From positions 1 through 64,000 of the forward strand of contig NZ_QKZO01000004.1 in NCBI RefSeq assembly GCF_003254295.1: a stretch of DNA of 64,000 nt, written 5' to 3'. Both the position numbers and the translations under genes were made by a program. The notes under the pieces were generated by a model that saw nothing but the letters and a program-made list of their open reading frames with translations, was not told where the DNA came from and searched no databases. Shown here piece by piece: positions 44,806 through 52,104 of the stretch (positions are counted from its first letter, which is position 1; every line of letters starts with the position of its first letter). This DNA is from Rhodobacter capsulatus (GTDB lineage Bacteria > Pseudomonadota > Alphaproteobacteria > Rhodobacterales > Rhodobacteraceae).

Positions 44806-46158
44806 TCACATGGCGAGATCATATTTCTCTCCTGCGGCAACTTTCTTGAAGAGACTAACAGCATCGTGAGACCATTTTCGGGCTACACTGGTCGCCTTTG
44901 TTCCAGTCTTGATCCGGCATTGATAGCGATTGTCACTTGACCGAAGGTCTATTCCCTTTTCCTCCCTAACCCGATGGATCAGTTTATTCAGGGCTTGCCA
45001 GTTGGGAAGACCGACGCGCTGCGCAAGTTGGCTGATCGTCAATGGATGAGAAAAATTTGGGTTACTCACTGCCGTTATCCCTAATAGAGTTGGCAGGAAG
45101 TCCTTCTCGTCTGCCACCTTTTCGAGCGTCTCGTAGTTAACTTCGACTGCCCCTGACGGGATGTCATGGCGAACAAGCTTCATAGTGCGAGCAGCAAGCG
45201 CCCGGACCAGCTTAGGGTTGATCGACTTTAGGGCGGACTGGCTCTTCAATGCTCTAAATATCCAGTCGAATTCGTTCGTGTGAATAGCGCGAATACGATA
45301 TTCCTTGCCGTCGACGGCAAAAATTGCCTGATCAGGCGGGTGCCTTTCGATCCTATCAGGTCTCCAGACAATCTGATAAACGTTGGGGATCAGCCCATCC
45401 TCTCCTGCAACAAGTTCTCCAATGTCTCTGAGGATGGACTTCACGTTAGGATCACCCAATCCGTATCCCATGATGAACACGGGGTGCTCCGCGAAGTAGG
45501 TCAGAAGTTTAGCGGAAACATATTTTTTCTTTTCAGACCATTCGTCGTAATCTGCACGAGTGAGAACAATCGAGGGAGGATTTGAGACATCTCCGTGAAT
45601 ATGGAATATCTCGCCAAAGCTATTGGTGTTGTATCGAAGAATCGTTTGCCCGCTGACGGGTTCATATCCATCAAACACCTGCTCTAAGAACATGTCATAG
45701 TTCGTGGTTATGATTGCGTGAGGCTTTATTTCAGCGAAAGCAGCCAGCTCATCCTCAAGATCTCCGCCGGTGACATCTTTAGTTCTTGGGGTTACCGTTT
45801 GGATGTGTCCGCATACCATGTGCTTAAGGAAGATGTCCTTATTCACTCTGGATGAATAGTATTCCGGCGGAAAGTGGTTCCTCCCCTCTTTCCACGCCCA
45901 TTCGAAGGCCATCTCCGCCAAAACAGACCCGATTGCAACCATGTCATCATCCAGCTTTTGCCTCCAGTACTCATATGCGTCCGCTCCTGCTGGGAGCTTT
46001 TCAAACATGGCCTGAAGAAGCTCCGACCAACTTGGGTATCCAAAGTAACGCCGTGAAATACCGCTGCCGATGAACAGGATGGGCTGACACTCGAATTCAA
46101 GTAATAGATCCCTGATGGCCGCGTCCGCCTTTAATTTATACGATGTCTCTTGATCCAA
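44806..46158 (-). CDS. SIR2-domain defence-type protein
   Basis: A 450-residue protein with a SIR2_2-type NAD-binding domain over residues 1-270: ILFIGSGISRRYFGYPSW (the G-x-G/S loop), AIITTNYDMFLEQ, IFHIHGDVSNP (the His-Gly pair near the active site) and VFIMGYGLGDPNVKSIL. The C-terminal 180 residues are helical, with a winged-helix-like unit (LTISQLAQRVGLPNWQALNK). Bacterial SIR2 proteins of this kind deplete NAD+ on phage infection and cause abortive infection. The start is TTG 46,158 with GAGGAA upstream. The gene is AT-richer than the host. The adjacent HEPN-like gene may be a partner. Confidence 0.85.
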   Translation of the reverse strand: MDQETSYKLKADAAIRDLLLEFECQPILFIGSGISRRYFGYPSWSELLQAMFEKLPAGADAYEYWRQKLDDDMVAIGSVLAEMAFEWAWKEGRNHFPPEYYSSRVNKDIFLKHMVCGHIQTVTPRTKDVTGGDLEDELAAFAEIKPHAIITTNYDMFLEQVFDGYEPVSGQTILRYNTNSFGEIFHIHGDVSNPPSIVLTRADYDEWSEKKKYVSAKLLTYFAEHPVFIMGYGLGDPNVKSILRDIGELVAGEDGLIPNVYQIVWRPDRIERHPPDQAIFAVDGKEYRIRAIHTNEFDWIFRALKSQSALKSINPKLVRALAARTMKLVRHDIPSGAVEVNYETLEKVADEKDFLPTLLGITAVSNPNFSHPLTISQLAQRVGLPNWQALNKLIHRVREEKGIDLRSSDNRYQCRIKTGTKATSVARKWSHDAVSLFKKVAAGEKYDLAM

Positions 46159-46400
46159 ATTTATTTCCTCAGCTTCTCAACTCGAGCGGGCGATTAGGTG
46201 GATTTTCGTGCATACAATAAGAGAAATCGCACAGATTAGCGACTTCGCTTCTTTCACTCTACGAAGAAGTCTCGATGGCATCAAGGTAGATCCGCTTAGT
46301 CATGTTGCTCTGATTGGTCTTGATTGGCGGCCTACGCATCAGCACCTCAGTCGGTTCCGGCCCCGGGGTTCATGCGGGAATAGATGGTGATCGTGATCAA

Positions 46401-46640
46401 TCAGCTGTCATCCTTGGGGAGCTTGTTCGGAGGAAACTCCACATACCGCCGCTTGCCAGGCTTGCCCTTGACCGGAAACCCGACCCTGAGCGGCCCATTC
46501 TGTCCACCGAGTGCCCGTGCGAAATGCGCATTCTCTTTCTGCAGATCCGCGGCTGATATCTCGCCTCTGGCAAGACGGTCTTCATCTCTCGCGCGCGCCT
46601 CGGCTTTTTGCCTTGCGCGGTCCTCAAATGAAAATGCCAT
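46401..46640 (-). CDS. Hypothetical small basic protein, 79 residues
   Basis: ATG 46,640 follows GGAGG at 5 nt. The product has a charged helix (MAFSFEDRARQKAEARARDE, DRLARGEISAADLQKENAHF) and a basic C-terminus (VGFPVKGKPGKRRYVEFPPN). No family recognised. It lies 51 bp downstream of the AAA ATPase gene in the same direction, so the two probably form an operon; it could be an adaptor or DNA-binding partner. Confidence 0.6.
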   Translation of the reverse strand: MAFSFEDRARQKAEARARDEDRLARGEISAADLQKENAHFARALGGQNGPLRVGFPVKGKPGKRRYVEFPPNKLPKDDS

Positions 46641-46691
46641 TCCGTCCTCCACTGGGTTTATCATAATCTCTCCAATGCGTTGCGGCGCCCG

Positions 46692-47792
46692 TCAGTGCTG
46701 CCGCGGCCCCGCCTCAAGCGTCTCGGCACGCGCGATCATCCTCATCACGGTGCGCAGCGAGATCGGCTGGACGGGTCCCGCGCTCGCCTCGATGGCCTCA
46801 ACGATCACCTCGATGCCGACGTCGGAAAGGCCACGCCGCGCGCCTTGGCGGCGGGCAAAGCCGGTCAGGTCCCGCGTTGTCAGGTGCGGCAGCCGGATCG
46901 GCGGGCAGCGGCTCAAGAGCGGCTCCGGCAAGGGGCGCGTCGCGTTGACGGTCATCACCCATGACACCTGTCCCAAGTCAAATGGCACTTGAAAATACGG
47001 GCAAGTCCAATGACTTGCGGTTGCAGGCTCCAACAGCGGCAACAGTCCGCCGCACAGATCATAGGACCCGCCATTCGTCCCTGTCACACGACCGGCCTTT
47101 TCGAGTTCATCGATCACGACGATCGGGTTGCCAACCCTCTCCTGAAGGATCAGCTGGAGCAGCCGCCCGGGTCCTGCGGTGGCCCAGCCGCGCTGGCAGC
47201 CGAGAACTCCGAAGCTGGCGTTCTCGACCGTCGCTTCGACTGACATCGACGGCATGCGCAGCGCGGCAGCCAGATGACGTGCCCAAGTCGATTTGCCGAT
47301 CCCGGGCGGCCCGTCGAGCAGGAGCGGCGGCAAGCGGATACCCGGCCAGCCTTCGCGCACCGATTTCCGCAACGCGTGCCAGACAACTTCGGTCGCGGGT
47401 GCCATCCAAGGATACTCCGCATGCAATTCTGCCGCGATCTCGTCGGCGCGGTGCTCCGACGGGAGGCGGATCAGATTGACACCGTCGCGCAGGGCCGCAA
47501 GCCGGTCCCGATCTTCTTTGCGCAAGTGAGCGAGCCCCGAGGCGGCCTCGCGGCGCTCGATCAACCGCTTTGCTCGGCGCGCAATCTTGCGGCAATCCGC
47601 GTCCTCCAATTTGATGATAATGTCCACCTCTGGGCCCGTGGGGCGGGGCGGATCCTCGTCCCGGATTGCGTCCAACTCGACGTGGATCATCGCCCGCCGA
47701 AGGTTCTTGAGGTGCTCGGACAGGCGCAGTTCGATCGATTTCTGAGTCTGGTCCGACGGATATTTGACCAGCAATATCTTGTGGCGGAGCAT
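46692..47792 (-). CDS. AAA ATPase, Lon/Rubisco-activase-like
   Basis: A 366-residue protein with a helical N-terminal domain (1-140) and an AAA module: Walker A LLLDGPPGIGKSTWARHLAA, Walker B NPIVVIDELEKAG, sensor 1 VSWVMTVNATRPLPEPLLSR, and an arginine-finger/lid region with LPHLTTRDLTGFARRQGAR. The spacing resembles the AAA core of Lon proteases, but the protease domain is absent, so it would be a remodelling ATPase. AAGGA precedes ATG 47,792. It is the first cargo gene after tnpB, 76 bp away and in the same direction, so it may ride on the tnpAB transcript. A defence or transposition role is open. Confidence 0.8.
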   Translation of the reverse strand: MLRHKILLVKYPSDQTQKSIELRLSEHLKNLRRAMIHVELDAIRDEDPPRPTGPEVDIIIKLEDADCRKIARRAKRLIERREAASGLAHLRKEDRDRLAALRDGVNLIRLPSEHRADEIAAELHAEYPWMAPATEVVWHALRKSVREGWPGIRLPPLLLDGPPGIGKSTWARHLAAALRMPSMSVEATVENASFGVLGCQRGWATAGPGRLLQLILQERVGNPIVVIDELEKAGRVTGTNGGSYDLCGGLLPLLEPATASHWTCPYFQVPFDLGQVSWVMTVNATRPLPEPLLSRCPPIRLPHLTTRDLTGFARRQGARRGLSDVGIEVIVEAIEASAGPVQPISLRTVMRMIARAETLEAGPRQH

Positions 47793-47868
47793 GGGATTTC
47801 CTTTTCAGGCAAAGCCTTACCGGGGGCCGGGAAAATCCCGACCCGCCTTGAAGGGCATTTTGGGGGGC

Positions 47869-48219
47869 TCAGGCGATGACCGGCTTGCGCGGGGCGTTGA
47901 CCGCGATGCCGCGCCAATCGACCCCGGCAAAGAGGGCGTCGAACTGTACCTGGTTCAGCATCATCGGCCCGGACTGGGCCTTGGGCCAGACGAAGCGCTT
48001 GCCGTCGAGGCGCTTCATCGTCAGCACCAGCCCGGTGCCATCCCAGACGATCATCTTCAGCTTGTCGGCGCGCCGCGACCGGAACACCCAGATCGCCCCG
48101 TCGAACGGGTCGAGCTGGAACTGGCTCGCGACATGCGCCACCAGCCCGTCCATACCCTTGCGAAAATCGATCGGCTCGGTGGCGAGGTAGATGCGGTAGC
48201 TCGGGGTGTGGTAACTCAT
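47869..48219 (-). CDS. tnpB: IS66-family accessory protein TnpB
   Basis: A 116-residue protein with the IS66 Orf2 signature: YLATEPIDFRKGMDGLVAHV, DPFDGAIWVFRSRRADKLKM, VWDGTGLVLTMKRLDGKRFV and the W near DWRGIAVNAP. It is required with TnpA and TnpC for transposition in studied IS66 members. Its start overlaps the tnpA end by 4 nt, the normal arrangement. tnpC does not follow; instead comes the AAA ATPase gene, and tnpC is 24 kb away at the other end of the unit. Confidence 0.95.
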   Translation of the reverse strand: MSYHTPSYRIYLATEPIDFRKGMDGLVAHVASQFQLDPFDGAIWVFRSRRADKLKMIVWDGTGLVLTMKRLDGKRFVWPKAQSGPMMLNQVQFDALFAGVDWRGIAVNAPRKPVIA

Positions 48220-48650
48220 TGCGAGGCCCTCACCGCACGCAGGATCTCGGCCAGCTGCTCGGCCGGAAAATCACCACCGACCGATATCTCGGCGTCGCCA
48301 ATCCGGATCTGACAGGCCGCCGTATCCGGGGTGCCCGTCTGCCTCGTGGCGCGCACCGGTTCCGAGGGCGCCATCACCTCGACGAATTGCGGCGCATTGC
48401 GCTCCGACGCACTCTTGCCTTGCGGCCTTCCCCGGCGCGGCAGCTCGGGCAATTCGGCGCGCACCCATTTCGCGACCAGGGACTCGTTGGCCCCGATCTC
48501 CTTGGCGACGGTGACGATCTTGGTGCCGGCCTCGATCTTCTTCACCGCCATCGCCTTGAGCTCATCGGGCCAGATCCGACGCCCGTTGTCGGCGGTGATC
48601 ACCGGGATTCCCCAGACCACCACATCGCCGCCCTCCTTCTCGTCCAACAT
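48216..48650 (-). CDS. tnpA: IS66-family accessory protein TnpA
   Basis: A 144-residue protein with an N-terminal helix-turn-helix of the IS3/IS66 TnpA kind (RRIWPDELKAMAVKKIEAGT, VAKEIGANESLVAKWVR), a proline/arginine linker (PRRGRPQGKSA) and a conserved C-terminal strand-helix (IRIGDAEISVGGDFPAEQLA). A strong AAGGAGG site precedes ATG 48,650. It lies 59 bp inside the IS66 terminus, as expected for the first gene of an IS66 element. Confidence 0.93.
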   Translation of the reverse strand: MLDEKEGGDVVVWGIPVITADNGRRIWPDELKAMAVKKIEAGTKIVTVAKEIGANESLVAKWVRAELPELPRRGRPQGKSASERNAPQFVEVMAPSEPVRATRQTGTPDTAACQIRIGDAEISVGGDFPAEQLAEILRAVRASQ

Positions 48651-48708
48651 CTCGACCTCCTTCGAACAGAGAGAGGGCGATCATCGCAAAACCCTTATTT
48701 CATTGGAA

Positions 48709-48731
48709 CATGGGGTATATGCACCGCTTAC
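48709..48731. repeat. IS66 terminal inverted repeat, tnpA side
   Basis: The minus strand reads GTAAGCGGTGCATATACCCC from 48,731 inward, a standard IS66-type end. Its outer 13 bp match the other end at 21,223-21,235. Confidence 0.92.
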
Positions 48732-48739
48732 GCACGACC
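48732..48739. repeat. Target-site duplication, right copy (GCACGACC)
   Basis: Identical to 21,215-21,222. Together with the terminal repeats it defines the IS66 unit as a transposition product. Confidence 0.92.
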
Positions 48740-48879
48740 TGCTCCCTACCGACTGATCGCCGCAGAGTGACCCCGCAGCAGCGTCGATTCTAGGCGGGGT
48801 TGCGGCTGTTCGGTATCGTCGCGGGGCTAGCGGGCATCAGGCGTCTGCTCGCCCGGCTCTCCGAGGGCGCTGCACGGGG

Positions 48880-49608
48880 TCAGAAGGCACCCCGAAGCTT
48901 GAACTGCCCGACGACCTGATTGCTGAGGTACTGGGTGGCGAACGCGCCAACGATCAGGGCAATCCCAAGGTCGCCGTGCCCTGCCGCCGACCGTGACTGC
49001 GTGATGATCTGATTACCCGCCGCCGTCGTCTGCGTCGTGAATGATGCCAAATCCTGCTCGATCTCTGCCCGCAACGGCAGGTCATGGGCGAAGCGGATTT
49101 CCCCGGCAGCGAACAGGACAGCGAGGTTCTCGATCATGAAGGTCTTGCCCGCGTTGACGTAGCGCCCCTTCCGCGTCCAATCCTGCCCACCCGTCATCTG
49201 CACGGCCTTGTGGTCGATGTTCTGATCCCAGAGCATGTCCGACACGACGCGACCGATAGAAGTGCCGTCGATTGCCAATTCCGATTTGCCGCCGAACGGC
49301 GGCGCGTTGGTAAGGCGGATCAGATGATCCACGACCGCGACGTAGGACACGCCCCGGAAGCGGTCGGCATAGACGACGGTGCGCTTGCGCGGGCCGACGA
49401 TGACCGCGCCGTCATCCACAATGGGCAGCGCCTCGTCCTTGATCACCACCACGGCGGAATAGTCGTTCGCCTGCCCCAAGTCGGCGGCAATCTGAAAGCG
49501 GCTGTAACCCGTCACGCGCGGGATGGCCGGGTCTTGGTTCGTCTCGTTCACAACCCGCCCGTCAGGCAGATAGATCAGGTCGAGTTTGGGGATCACATGC
49601 GCGGACAT
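48880..49608 (-). CDS. Terminase large subunit, nuclease domain as separate gene
   Basis: A 242-residue RNase H-like nuclease of the terminase type. Acidic residues sit where expected: FQIAADLGQANDYSAVVVI (first Asp), KSELAIDGTSIGRVVSDMLW (second) and AAGHGDLGIALIVGAF (third). It would cut concatemeric DNA during packaging. Its start (ATG 49,608) overlaps the ATPase gene by 16 nt in a different frame. The ends of both proteins look natural, so this seems a two-gene TerL rather than a recent frameshift. No portal or capsid gene follows; next comes the right end of the IS66 unit. Confidence 0.82.
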   Translation of the reverse strand: MSAHVIPKLDLIYLPDGRVVNETNQDPAIPRVTGYSRFQIAADLGQANDYSAVVVIKDEALPIVDDGAVIVGPRKRTVVYADRFRGVSYVAVVDHLIRLTNAPPFGGKSELAIDGTSIGRVVSDMLWDQNIDHKAVQMTGGQDWTRKGRYVNAGKTFMIENLAVLFAAGEIRFAHDLPLRAEIEQDLASFTTQTTAAGNQIITQSRSAAGHGDLGIALIVGAFATQYLSNQVVGQFKLRGAF

Positions 49609-50387
49609 ACAGCGCCCTCCTGCGGATTAGTGGCCTGCTCGATGGCCGAAAGATCGAAGTAGCTGGTGCCGTCGGCCAAGAATTCCCCCAACACCTCTTG
49701 TCGGAAGCGCGTGGCCGAAAGCTGCTGCCGCAGCCGTTCGACACGGGAGGCAAGCCGGGGGATTGACGTGCCGGGCACAGTGATGCGGTGGATGCCGTCA
49801 TTCGGCTTGCGGTCGAGGAACAGGCGGGCGAAGAAGTTATTTCGCCCTGCGGGCGTCGAGGCATACACGACGGTTCCGTTATCGGTCAGCATGGGCAGCA
49901 AGGCGGTGATGATGGATTCATCGTCCTGAATCCAAGCCGCTTCATCGACCAGCAAGCGCGAAGCCGTGTAACCCCGGATCGTCGCGCCCGACGCGGGCAC
50001 GGCGATGAACCGCCCACCCGTGTTGCACTCGATCTCGGATTGCGTCCCGCGTTCCACGATCAGGTCAGTGGCGCGAAGGTAGAGCTGCACCTTACGCGTC
50101 AGTTCGCGCACCTGCCGCTCTGCGGGGCACAGGGCAATCGTCGTGCCGCCCGCCTGCAACTCCCGCACCCCCATCGCGGCAAGGGTCGAGGATTTGCCCG
50201 CCTGACGGCAGATGTTGAGGGCGAGAGTCGATGCCGTCGAGGTCAGCGCCTCGACCTGATACCACTCGGCCTCGGTCGCAGAAGGCACCTCCTGACGCAG
50301 GAAGTGCAGCATCTGCGCGCCGGGGTCGAGGTCGCGTTCGACCTGTTCGCACCATTGCCGGAAGCCATCAAATGCCAACGCCCGCAT
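49593..50387 (-). CDS. Terminase large subunit, ATPase domain as separate gene
   Basis: A 264-residue packaging ATPase. It has a Walker A-like loop LNICRQAGKSSTLAAMG, Walker B SRLLVDEAAWIQDDES, a coupling motif TVVYASTPAGRNNFFARLF and a C-terminal helix with LRQQLSATRFRQEVLGEFLA. The start is ATG 50,387 or the in-frame TTG at 50,378, which has better spacing from GGGAGG. It overlaps terS upstream and the nuclease gene downstream. It follows the same order (terS, ATPase, nuclease) as a whole packaging module, which in a satellite would redirect a helper phage's packaging. Confidence 0.85.
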   Translation of the reverse strand: MRALAFDGFRQWCEQVERDLDPGAQMLHFLRQEVPSATEAEWYQVEALTSTASTLALNICRQAGKSSTLAAMGVRELQAGGTTIALCPAERQVRELTRKVQLYLRATDLIVERGTQSEIECNTGGRFIAVPASGATIRGYTASRLLVDEAAWIQDDESIITALLPMLTDNGTVVYASTPAGRNNFFARLFLDRKPNDGIHRITVPGTSIPRLASRVERLRQQLSATRFRQEVLGEFLADGTSYFDLSAIEQATNPQEGAVCPRM

Positions 50388-50946
50388 CCTCCCGCGTGAC
50401 CGAAAGGACGTGATGGCGCATCCGCCGAAGGAGCGGTTCGCGGGCGGCAGGCACCTCGTCGCAGACTTCTTGCAGGATGGTGCGCAGTGTCACCCATTCC
50501 TTCGCCTCGGCCAGCGTGACGTTGACGGTCAGGGCGGTGGCGAGCTTGCCCTGCATGGTGGCAATGTCGCGCAACACCTTGCGCAGCCCCTCCATCGCAG
50601 CCAGGGCGAAAGCGTCGTCCTCGTTCGCCTCGGCCTTCGTGATCAGCTTTTCCACCCGACGAGCCAGAGACTCGTAGGTAGTGGCGACGTCCATCCGATC
50701 CTGATTGATCACCTCGGTTTCCGCCTCGACCTGACGGATGCGCTGCTCCGCCATGATCGAACGGCGCATTTCCTCGGTGATCTTGCTGTCGCGGTAGCGT
50801 TGAATGGTCGTGTAATCGACGCCGATCCGCTTCGCGATCTCGGTCAGGGTGCGCCGCCCAAGCACAATGTCTTTGATGATCTCCTGCTTGTCGGGGCGCA
50901 TGTCGATGACCGCGCGCCGACCGCTGTTCTTGTTGCCGCCCTGCAT
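50368..50946 (-). CDS. Terminase small subunit-like protein
   Basis: A 192-residue protein with an N-terminal HTH (KQEIIKDIVLGRRTLTEIAK, RIGVDYTTIQRYRDSKIT) followed by long amphipathic helices (IRQVEAETEVINQDRMDVAT, ARRVEKLITKAEAN), the plan of TerS oligomers that recognise pac/cos DNA. ATG 50,946 is one base after the upstream stop (TGAAATG) and has GGAG upstream. It directly precedes and overlaps the terminase ATPase gene by 20 nt, which supports the assignment although sequence alone is not diagnostic. Confidence 0.72.
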   Translation of the reverse strand: MQGGNKNSGRRAVIDMRPDKQEIIKDIVLGRRTLTEIAKRIGVDYTTIQRYRDSKITEEMRRSIMAEQRIRQVEAETEVINQDRMDVATTYESLARRVEKLITKAEANEDDAFALAAMEGLRKVLRDIATMQGKLATALTVNVTLAEAKEWVTLRTILQEVCDEVPAAREPLLRRMRHHVLSVTREDAGVGI

Positions 50947-50947
50947 T

Positions 50948-51349
50948 TCAGGAGTCTCCTGCCTTATCGGTGTCAGGCAGCGCCGTTTCCACGTTAAATT
51001 CGGCATACCACCCAGCACGGGCGCGGATTGCGTCCCAGTCTTCAACGGAGAAGGAAACCAGATGTTCATGGACGAAATTCGCGAAGTCTGCGAGGTCTTC
51101 GCTGACGTCACGCCCGAGCAGCTTCTCGCGCAGGTCGCCAAGATCGACACCACGAAGGTGAAGCTTCATCACCTTCGCCGTCGCGATGATCAAGGCGTCC
51201 GTCGCATCGCGTGACGGGCGCAGCTTGAAGTGGGCGGTGTGGACAAGCAGCGAGCCGTCCTCGAAGACGAGAATGTCGTCTTGATCACCGCAGACAATGC
51301 GGCGCGCTGCCTCGAGACAGGCCTGATCCTCAGGAGTCAGCTTGCGCAT
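50948..51349 (-). CDS. Hypothetical phage/satellite protein, 133 residues
   Basis: A soluble acidic protein (MRKLTPEDQACLEAARRIVC at the start; DVSEDLADFANFVHEHLVSF in the middle). No family recognised. Overlaps of 20 nt upstream and near-contact with terS downstream place it inside the early-packaging operon. Confidence 0.6.
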   Translation of the reverse strand: MRKLTPEDQACLEAARRIVCGDQDDILVFEDGSLLVHTAHFKLRPSRDATDALIIATAKVMKLHLRGVDLGDLREKLLGRDVSEDLADFANFVHEHLVSFSVEDWDAIRARAGWYAEFNVETALPDTDKAGDS

Positions 51350-51962
51350 TTGCCGCGGCCTCCATCATCTCGAATTTCTGCCGCGCATGGGCCGGAAGGT
51401 CGTCGAGGGTGTGGAACGTGCGCACCTTGAAGCCTTCACGTTCGGCGGCGAGGCGGCGATTGACGAGGCCGGAATCCGTCTGCATGTCGGCCCGCAGCCA
51501 GCGCACCATTTCGTGGCGGTCGTCGAAGGTGAACACCTTGCTTTGCATCACTTCGCGGCGGTCGGTGTTGCGGATCGTCGGGTCGATGCCGTCTTCCGCG
51601 ATGACCAAGGGCACGCCACGCGCGGCAGCGGCTGCTTTCGCCTCCCGGTATTTCTGCGGGTTTCGCGCGCTTTCACGGTCGAGGACGACCGCGTTGCCGT
51701 GATCGCCCTTGCCGGAAGCAAGGCGCACGGACCCATCCGGCTGGGTGACGAGATTCAGGCTTTCGCGGCGACGGTCGCGCTCTTGCTGCTCCAGCTTCTC
51801 GAACAGCGGGTCCGCTTTGGCCGCGCGTTTGGCGTCCTGCACTTCGTCGAGCAGCTTTTCCGCGTGCTTCTTGAACCCGCCAAGCTGTTCTTCGACAAGC
51901 GACTGGATATGGGGTTTCAGCGCCTCGATAAAGGCCGCCATCTGCTTTTCGTTTTCGCTCAT
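51330..51962 (-). CDS. Hypothetical phage/satellite protein, 210 residues
   Basis: GGAG lies 6-7 nt before ATG 51,962. The N-terminal 80 residues are a charged amphipathic helix, probably coiled coil (FIEALKPHIQSLVEEQLGGF, KKHAEKLLDEVQDAKRAAKA). The rest is mixed (SARNPQKYREAKAAAAARGV, FDDRHEMVRWLRADMQTDSG). It could be a scaffold-like or packaging accessory protein, but I recognise no family. Its ribosome site is buried in the hairpin described next. Confidence 0.6.
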   Translation of the reverse strand: MSENEKQMAAFIEALKPHIQSLVEEQLGGFKKHAEKLLDEVQDAKRAAKADPLFEKLEQQERDRRRESLNLVTQPDGSVRLASGKGDHGNAVVLDRESARNPQKYREAKAAAAARGVPLVIAEDGIDPTIRNTDRREVMQSKVFTFDDRHEMVRWLRADMQTDSGLVNRRLAAEREGFKVRTFHTLDDLPAHARQKFEMMEAAANAQADS

Positions 51963-51968
51963 TTGTTT

Positions 51969-52021
51969 CTCCAAAAACAAAGACGGGTCCGAATGGGAAC
52001 CCGCCTCCGCTGTTTTTGGAG
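51969..52021 (-). promoter_or_regulatory. Hairpin that pairs the ribosome site of the 210-residue gene and includes a terminator-like inner stem
   Basis: CTCCAAAAACA (51,969-51,979) and TGTTTTTGGAG (52,011-52,021) are perfect 11-bp inverted arms. On the transcript the GGAG ribosome site of the downstream gene lies in the second arm. Inside is a smaller GC stem (CGGGT...ACCCG) followed by a T-rich run, which has the look of an intrinsic terminator. The two structures share bases and could be alternatives. Confidence 0.55.
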
Positions 52022-52104
52022 TGACGTGAACCCATCCCGTCTTGCCCTGATGATTGGGTCCGCTTTGGGGAGGAACAAGCAAAGAACAAGGAGTAGTTGC
52101 GGGA

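Larger units (their letters stand above)
21223..48731 (-). mobile_element. 27.5-kb IS66-bounded transposon with about 24 kb of cargo between tnpB and tnpC
   Basis: The ends are inverted copies of GTAAGCGGTGCAT (21,223-21,235 and 48,719-48,731), flanked by the perfect 8-bp duplication GCACGACC. Read from the right end on the minus strand the order is IR, tnpA (48,650-48,216), tnpB (48,219-47,869), cargo, tnpC (23,640-21,895), IR. Normal IS66 elements keep tnpA-tnpB-tnpC contiguous in about 2.5 kb. One set of ends, one set of tnp genes and one target duplication argue for a single unit that either transposed whole or acquired its cargo in place after insertion. The cargo is mostly defence genes. 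Confidence 0.88.

Noticed and set aside
46208-46390. A 60-codon plus-strand frame upstream of the SIR2 gene
   Set aside because: GTG-type start without a ribosome site and no protein-like features beyond its length; kept as intergenic promoter sequence.
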